Of a stretch of 10,838 nt of DNA, positions 6,647 to 10,838 are shown in pieces. The notes below the pieces were generated by a model. The model worked only from the letters and a program-made list of their open reading frames with translations. It did not search any database and had not been told where the DNA came from. Source of the DNA: Candidatus Eiseniibacteriota bacterium (GTDB taxonomy: Bacteria > Eisenbacteria > RBG-16-71-46 > SZUA-252). The first letter of the stretch is position 1. The number at the start of each line of letters is the position of its first letter. The stretch lies in the NCBI GenBank assembly GCA_016880395.1, contig JAEHDN010000063.1, positions 1-10,838 of the forward strand. The letters run 5' to 3'. The translations under genes and the position numbers were made by a program.

Positions 6647-9600
6647 ATGAAGCTGAGCGAGCTCTCCATCCAGCGCCCCGTCTTCGCGACGGTCATGAGC
6701 CTCGCGATCATCCTGTTCGGGGTGATCGCTTTCACGCGGCTCCCGGTCCGCGAGTACCCCGACATCGACCCGCCGATCGTCTCGGTGACGACGTTCTACC
6801 GAGGCGCGAGCCCGAGCGTGATCGAGACGGAGATCACGGACATCCTGGAGGAGCAGTTCGCGACCATCGAGGGCATCAAGACGATCGACTCCTCGAGCCG
6901 CGAGCAGGGCTCGGTCATCACGATCGAGTTCGAGCTGTCGCGCAACGTGGAGGAGGCAGCCAACGACGTGCGCGACCGCGTGTCCCGCGTCCGCGGCCAG
7001 CTCCCGGACGAGGCCGACGACCCGATCGTCGCCAAGGTGGACGTCAACGCGCAGCCGATCTTCTGGATCGCCCTTTCGAGCGACCGCCACAACGGACTCG
7101 AGCTGACCGAGGTCGGCGACCTCACGCTGAAGGAACGCATCCAGCGCATTCCCGGCGTGGGCTCGGTCTTCATCGGCGGTGAGCGCCGGTACGCCATGCG
7201 CGTGTGGCTCGACGCGCAGCGCATGGCCAACCGGAACGTCACCGCGCAGGACGTGGAGCGCGCGGTCCGAGCCGAGAACGCTGAGATCCCGGGCGGGCGC
7301 GTGGAGGGGATCGGGCGCGAGTTCGCGGTCCGGACCCGGGGCGAGCTGACCACCGCCGACGAGTTCGGAGCCATCATCGTCGCGCAGCGTGGTCCGGACA
7401 TCGTCCGGCTGAGCGACATCGCCGAGGTCCAGGTCGGGCCCGAGGACGAGCGGAGCGTGGCCCGCTGGAACGGGCAACAGGCGATCGGGCTCGGCATCGT
7501 CAAGCAGAAGACCTCGAGCACCGTCGAGGTGGCGGCCAGCGTCCGGAACGCGCTCCCCGAGCTCCGGAAGCTCATTCCCGAGGGGATGAAGCTCGACATC
7601 GCATACGACTCGTCGACCTTCATCCAGGATTCGATCGACGAGGTGTCGCACACGATCATCATCGCGATGTGCCTGGTCGTGCTCGTGATCCTCCTCTTCC
7701 TGAAGAGCTTCCGCGCGACCCTGATCCCGTCGGTCGCGATTCCCGTGTCCATCGTGGGCGCGCTCGCGGTGGCCTATCTCCTCGGCTTCACGATCAACAT
7801 CCTCACCCTCCTCGCCCTGGTGCTCGCGATCGGGCTCGTGGTGGACGACGCCATCGTCGTGCTGGAGAACGTCTACCGGCACATGGAGATGGGGAAGTCG
7901 CGCCTCAAGGCGGCCTTCGATGGCGCGAACGAGATCGGCTTCGCGATCCTCGCGACCACGATCTCGCTGGTCGCCGTGTTCATCCCGGTGGCCTTCCTCC
8001 AGGGGTCGGTGGGGCGGCTCTTCAACGAGTTCGGCATCACGGTCGCGGTCGCGGTCCTGATCTCCGGCTTCGTCGCACTCACGCTCACCCCGATGCTCAC
8101 GTCGCGCATGCTGCGGCCGCTCCACGGGGAGGGCACGAGCTGGGCCTCCCGCTCGTTCGACGCCTTCTTCGCCTGGCTGGACCGGGTGTACGACCGGCTG
8201 CTGCGCGGCGCGATCCAGAAGCCGTGGCGCGTCATCAGCGTGGCGTTCGTGTTCGTCCTCGTGAGCGGCGCCTGCTTCTTCTTCATGCGGAAGGAGCTCT
8301 CGCCGACCGAGGACCGCGGCGTCGCGTTCGGCATCGTGATCGCGCCCGAAGGGTCGACGCTCGCGTACACGGACCGCTACATGCGGCAGGTGGAGGGGGT
8401 GCTCCTGCCCCTTCCCGAGCGGGCCGGGCTCTTCACGGCGACCGGACTCGGCTTCGGCGGTCCCGGCCGCGTCACGAACGGCTTCCTGTTCCTCCGGCTC
8501 AAGCGTATCGACGAGCGCCCGAAGTCGTGGATCAAGACGCCGCTCCCGATCCTGCCCATGGTCCAGATCCCGTTGTACCGGGCCCGATCCCAGCAGGAGA
8601 TCGTGCAGCAGCTCTTCCCGCAGCTCATCTCGATCCCGGGCGTGCTCGCGTTCGTGATCAACCCGCCCTCCCTGGGAGGCCAGTTCTCCTCGTCGCCGGT
8701 CGAGTACGTGCTGCAGGCGGAGGACTACCAGACGCTGGGGCAGGCAGTCGGCGCCATGATGGCGGAAGGGCAGAAGCTCGGCTATCTGGTGAACATGGAC
8801 ACGGACCTCCGGCTCAACACGCCGCAGCTCGACATCACGATCGACCGCGACCGGGCTGCGCAGCTTGGAGTGTCGGTGACGGATATCGGGAGCACCCTCG
8901 AGACTCTCCTCGGCGGCAAGGCGATCTCGGAGTTCAAGCGGGGCACGAAGCAGTACGACGTCATTGCGCAGCTCCGGCCGACCGCGCGCGCCACGCCCGA
9001 GGCGATCGAGGGGATCTACCTCCGCGGCGCGAACGGACTGGTCCAGCTCGCGAGCGTGATCCAGGTCAAGGAGACGGTGGCGCCGAAGGAGCTGAACCAC
9101 TACAACCGCCAGCGCTCGGCCACGATCACGGCCAACCTCGTCCCGGGGGTGAGCCTCGGGAAGGCGCTGGACGACATGGACCGGATCGCGAACACGGCCC
9201 TGCCGGGCGGTGTGAAGCACGAGTTCGCGGGCCAGTCGAAGGAGTACCGGGAGTCGAGCAACAGCCTCTACCTGCTCTTCCTCCTCGCGGTGGTCTTCAT
9301 CTACCTCGTGCTCGCGGCGCAGTTCGAGAGCTTCATCCACCCGCTCACGATCCTTCTCTCCGTGCCGCTCGCCGTGGTCGGAGCCTTGATCTCGCTCTTC
9401 ATCTTCGGCCAGAGCATGAACATCTTCTCCCAGATCGGGCTCATCATGCTGATCGGGCTGGTGACGAAGAACTCGATCCTGATCGTGGAGTACGCGAACC
9501 AGCTTCGCGCGCGCGGCCAGGACCGCACGGAGGCCGTGATCCGAGCGGCCGAGATCCGGCTCCGGCCCATTCTCATGACCTCGCTCGCGACGATCTTCGG

Positions 9601-9868
9601 CGTGCTGCCGCTCGCCATCGGGATCGGGGCCGGCGCGGAGTCGCGGCGGCCGCTGGGCATCGCCGTCGTGGGAGGGTTGCTCTTCTCGACCTTCCTGACG
9701 CTCCTCCTCGTCCCGGTCGTGTATCGCCTCCTCGCCCGGTACACGCGCGTCGAGGAAGCCGCCTTGCCCGAGAGAGATGCCGAGACATCGGTGTCCCAGG
9801 AGACCCCCGCTCCCGCGCACGCGCCTGCCGCGGCGAGCGTGCTCGAGCCCACGCGAACGACGCACTGA
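6647..9868 (+). CDS. RND-family efflux pump permease (HAE1/AcrB-like)
   Basis: A 1073-residue proton-driven inner membrane pump, close to the usual 1030-1060 residues of hydrophobe/amphiphile RND exporters. It begins MKLSELSIQRPVFATVMSLA, the classic RND N-terminus, with TM1 near 13-30. The two large periplasmic loops run about 30-334 and 546-872. TM2 is at ~335-353, TM7 at ~526-545 and TM8 at ~873-892, giving the duplicated 6+6 topology. The proton-relay residues are present: the TM4 pair Asp400-Asp401 in GLVVDDAIVVLENVYRH and TM10 Lys941 in IGLVTKNSILIVEYANQL. The protein ends in a ~40-residue hydrophilic Ala/Pro/Glu-rich cytoplasmic tail after TM12. The start is ATG 6647, four bases after the adaptor stop, with a weak GGCGGGAC-like ribosome site. 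The substrate cannot be inferred: drug, metal, lipid or solvent exporters of this class look alike, though the DD motif and loops favour the HAE1 drug/lipid type over the CusA metal type. Confidence 0.96.
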   Translation: MKLSELSIQRPVFATVMSLAIILFGVIAFTRLPVREYPDIDPPIVSVTTFYRGASPSVIETEITDILEEQFATIEGIKTIDSSSREQGSVITIEFELSRNVEEAANDVRDRVSRVRGQLPDEADDPIVAKVDVNAQPIFWIALSSDRHNGLELTEVGDLTLKERIQRIPGVGSVFIGGERRYAMRVWLDAQRMANRNVTAQDVERAVRAENAEIPGGRVEGIGREFAVRTRGELTTADEFGAIIVAQRGPDIVRLSDIAEVQVGPEDERSVARWNGQQAIGLGIVKQKTSSTVEVAASVRNALPELRKLIPEGMKLDIAYDSSTFIQDSIDEVSHTIIIAMCLVVLVILLFLKSFRATLIPSVAIPVSIVGALAVAYLLGFTINILTLLALVLAIGLVVDDAIVVLENVYRHMEMGKSRLKAAFDGANEIGFAILATTISLVAVFIPVAFLQGSVGRLFNEFGITVAVAVLISGFVALTLTPMLTSRMLRPLHGEGTSWASRSFDAFFAWLDRVYDRLLRGAIQKPWRVISVAFVFVLVSGACFFFMRKELSPTEDRGVAFGIVIAPEGSTLAYTDRYMRQVEGVLLPLPERAGLFTATGLGFGGPGRVTNGFLFLRLKRIDERPKSWIKTPLPILPMVQIPLYRARSQQEIVQQLFPQLISIPGVLAFVINPPSLGGQFSSSPVEYVLQAEDYQTLGQAVGAMMAEGQKLGYLVNMDTDLRLNTPQLDITIDRDRAAQLGVSVTDIGSTLETLLGGKAISEFKRGTKQYDVIAQLRPTARATPEAIEGIYLRGANGLVQLASVIQVKETVAPKELNHYNRQRSATITANLVPGVSLGKALDDMDRIANTALPGGVKHEFAGQSKEYRESSNSLYLLFLLAVVFIYLVLAAQFESFIHPLTILLSVPLAVVGALISLFIFGQSMNIFSQIGLIMLIGLVTKNSILIVEYANQLRARGQDRTEAVIRAAEIRLRPILMTSLATIFGVLPLAIGIGAGAESRRPLGIAVVGGLLFSTFLTLLLVPVVYRLLARYTRVEEAALPERDAETSVSQETPAPAHAPAAASVLEPTRTTH

Positions 9869-9871
9869 TCG

Positions 9872-9905
9872 CGTCGGCCGCTCGGCCGGAACGGTTCGGC
9901 CGACG
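9872..9905 (+). terminator. Inverted repeat just after the efflux operon, possible terminator
   Basis: CGTCGGCCG (9872-9880) and CGGCCGACG (9897-9905) form a perfect 9-bp stem around a 16-nt loop, beginning 4 bases after the pump stop codon. No T-tract follows (AACGCGCAC), so it is not a canonical rho-independent terminator. It could act as a transcript-end stabiliser, a factor-dependent stop or a protein site. The loop repeats GGCCG, so alternative folds exist. Confidence 0.35.
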
Positions 9906-10087
9906 AACGCGCACGTACACATCTCGATCCAATCGCGATCGATTCGATTCGTAGCGCTCCGATGACGCGCGACTTGCGCGCGCCGGCGTCGCGCCCAGCG
10001 ACTCGGCACGAAAGCTGCGTCCAGCAACGGTACCCGCCTCCCCCGGCGGCATCCTCAGCATCCGTGCCCGACATCCCTGGAGGAGCC
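9906..10087. other. Intergenic region upstream of the FN3-like gene
   Basis: This stretch holds no gene that I can support. It includes a relatively AT-richer patch at about 9916-9953 with overlapping CGATC/CGATT words, and a GC-rich self-complementary stretch (GACGC at 9964 with GCGTC at 9986). I found no convincing -35/-10 pair. An open frame from ATG 9962 is continuous with the next gene but lacks a ribosome site and reads as low-complexity sequence. Confidence 0.5.
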
Positions 10088-10543
10088 ATGTCGCTCACGC
10101 GAACGAGCCGCCGCATGCTCGCCGCGGTCGCCGCAGCCGCCGCCGTCACCTCGATCCTCTCCGTGCCCTGCCGATCCAGTCGTGCCGACACCGAACAGGT
10201 CGAGGATTACGTCCTGCTCCGATGGACCGCCCCCGGGGACGACGGCCTGAACGGTCGCGCCATGCGGTACGATCTCCGTTACAGCACGAACAACATCGCC
10301 GGAACCGACACGCTCGGATGGTGGAACGCGGCGACCATGGTGAACCTGTGGTCGAAGGTGCCCGCGGCGCCGGGCCAGCCCGACTCGGTGCGGGTGCTCG
10401 GGCTGGTGTCGGGCCTCCGCTACTACGCCATGATCCGCGCCTGCGACGAGGTCCCCAACTGGAGCCGCTTCTCCAACCTGGCGATCATCCAGGCCACCGA
10501 CATCACGGCGCCCAAGGCCGTCGTCGATCTGCGGGTGCACTAG
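10088..10543 (+). CDS. Small secreted fibronectin type III-like protein
   Basis: A 151-residue protein. The N-terminus (MSLTRTSRRM, then an Ala/Val-rich core LAAVAAAAAVTSIL) is a signal peptide with probable cleavage at SSRA|DTEQ after residue 33. The Cys28 context (SVPC) is not a lipobox. The mature part is one FN3-like beta sandwich: strand B VLLRWTAPGDDG, strand C RYDLRYSTNNIAG, a Trp-rich insertion (LGWWN), then GLVSGLRYYAMIRACDEVPNWSRFSNL covering strands E to G. It ends TDITAPKAVVDLRVH, which resembles the linker and strand A that normally open such a domain. The start is ATG 10088 with GGAGGAG 3-9 nt upstream. Function is unknown; extracellular or periplasmic binding or matrix display is a guess from the fold. 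It is a separate transcription unit or the first gene after the efflux operon. Confidence 0.75.
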   Translation: MSLTRTSRRMLAAVAAAAAVTSILSVPCRSSRADTEQVEDYVLLRWTAPGDDGLNGRAMRYDLRYSTNNIAGTDTLGWWNAATMVNLWSKVPAAPGQPDSVRVLGLVSGLRYYAMIRACDEVPNWSRFSNLAIIQATDITAPKAVVDLRVH

Positions 10544-10549
10544 CCGGGA

Positions 10550-10586
10550 GCGCCGCGGCGCGGCCATCCCGCGCGCCGGTCCGGCG
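10550..10586 (+). terminator. GC-rich hairpin cluster after the FN3-like gene, possible terminator
   Basis: GCGCGG (10558-10563) and CCGCGC (10569-10574) can form a 6-bp stem with a 5-nt loop. They are flanked by the perfect palindrome GCGCCGCGGCGC (10550-10561) and by CGCCGG/CCGGCG (10574-10586). No T-run follows. The position 7 nt after a stop codon and before a candidate promoter fits a transcript end, but random GC-rich DNA makes such structures often. Confidence 0.25.
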
Positions 10587-10599
10587 AACGGGAAAACGC

Positions 10600-10628
10600 T
10601 TGCGGGTGGCTCCGTTCCGGGGCATCAT
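10600..10628 (+). promoter_or_regulatory. Candidate sigma-70 promoter for the gene at 10669
   Basis: TTGCGG (10600-10605) and CATCAT (10623-10628) are separated by 17 bp, matching three or four of six consensus bases at each element. They lie in the right place, giving an expected leader of about 34 nt to the ATG at 10669. A run of four A residues (10593-10596) stands just upstream. There is no experimental support. Confidence 0.35.
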
Positions 10629-10668
10629 GGCCGCCGACTTTCGGTCCGTCCCGATTCGGAGGAGACGC

Positions 10669-10838
10669 ATGGCGTTCGCTGCCGAGCATCATTCCCACGA
10701 CCCGGTGCCGAGCCCCTGGCCCATCGTCGCGGCCTTCGGCCATGGGTGCGTCCCCCTCGGTCTCGTTCTCAACCCCCACGGACACAAGCAGGGCCGCGCC
10801 GGTCTCGCCGGGGGTCTCGCCCTCACCCTGTTCGGGGC
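10669..10838 (+). CDS. Probable cytochrome c oxidase subunit III-like protein, N-terminus (partial)
   Basis: An open frame from ATG 10669 runs off the right edge after 56 complete codons. GGAGG at 10658-10662 with a 6-nt spacer supports the start. The peptide begins with a His-rich, charged segment (AEHHSHDPVPSPWPIV), followed by a Gly/Leu-rich stretch AFGHGCVPLGLVLNP, a short polar loop HGHKQGRAG and the beginning of another hydrophobic stretch, LAGGLALTLFG. A His-rich head followed by SPWP and a Gly/Leu membrane helix is common at the N-terminus of haem-copper oxidase subunit III (CtaE/CoxC type) and related small oxidase subunits. The family call is by pattern only, and another small membrane protein is possible. 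That a gene starts here is much surer than its identity. Confidence 0.5.
   Translation, partial: MAFAAEHHSHDPVPSPWPIVAAFGHGCVPLGLVLNPHGHKQGRAGLAGGLALTLFG

Noticed and set aside
7669..9954. Long plus-strand frame inside the pump gene, rich in Arg, Pro, Gly and Ala.
   Set aside because: It is an out-of-frame shadow of the pump; the true frame shows full RND motifs.
9964..9990. Self-complementary stretch GACGC...GCGTC with an inner GCG-rich hairpin.
   Set aside because: The arms are short and imperfect, and such pairings are expected by chance in DNA this rich in GC.
6296..10027. Very long open frame on the minus strand opposite the pump gene (over 1200 codons), rich in His, Asp, Glu and Arg.
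   Set aside because: It is the antisense of a strongly conserved RND gene. In GC-rich DNA this frame lacks stops, and its composition has no domain-like pattern.
9962..10087. 42-residue N-terminal extension of the FN3-like protein from ATG 9962.
   Set aside because: It has no ribosome site and would bury the signal peptide. ATG 10088 has GGAGGAG immediately upstream.
10172..10177. Cys28 of the FN3-like protein as a lipobox cysteine.
   Set aside because: The context SVPC has Pro before Cys, where lipoprotein signals need Gly, Ala or Ser. SSRA|DTEQ is a better signal peptidase I site.

Overview
This is a high-GC, gene-dense stretch of a Gram-negative bacterial chromosome. The outer-membrane efflux channel, a lipoprotein adaptor and strong GGAGG-type ribosome binding sites all support that. 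The small secreted fibronectin-III protein has a WTAPGDDG...YDLRYST signature. I associate it with uncultured FCB-type lineages such as Candidatus Eisenbacteria. That placement rests on memory of the motif and on base composition, so it is tentative.

Layout. (1) 1-1846, plus strand: the 3' end of a glycerol-3-phosphate dehydrogenase gene (glpD) overlaps by four bases the start of a complete glycerol kinase gene (glpK). (2) 1734-2657, minus strand: a monoacylglycerol-lipase-like alpha/beta hydrolase converges on glpK and overlaps its 3' end by 113 bp. It starts at TTG behind a clean AAGGAG. (3) 2658-2729: a 72-bp divergent control region. (4) 2730-3737, plus: an HtrA/Deg-type (S1C) serine protease with one PDZ domain and no visible signal peptide. 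(5) 3791-9868, plus: a tripartite RND efflux set in the order outer-membrane channel, lipoprotein membrane-fusion adaptor, inner-membrane pump, with overlaps or gaps of only a few bases. (6) 9869-10087: an intergenic region that opens with an inverted repeat. (7) 10088-10543, plus: a small secreted single-domain FN3-like protein. (8) 10544-10668: a GC-rich hairpin region followed by a plausible promoter. (9) 10669 to the window end, plus: the start of a protein that looks like the N-terminus of a cytochrome c oxidase subunit III-type protein.

How the genes fit together. The lipase-like hydrolase could release glycerol from monoacylglycerols, GlpK would phosphorylate it, and GlpD would oxidise it to dihydroxyacetone phosphate. 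The protease stands directly upstream of the efflux genes on the same strand and may share their transcript. The efflux set should pump small molecules from the inner membrane or periplasm to the outside; its substrate cannot be read from sequence.

I saw no tRNA, rRNA, CRISPR array, insertion sequence or phage gene, and no clearly undescribed system. The most unusual points are the FN3 protein whose strand-A-like segment lies at its C-terminus, the mutually overlapping low-complexity tails of glpK and the hydrolase, and the signal-less HtrA-type protease ahead of an envelope operon.
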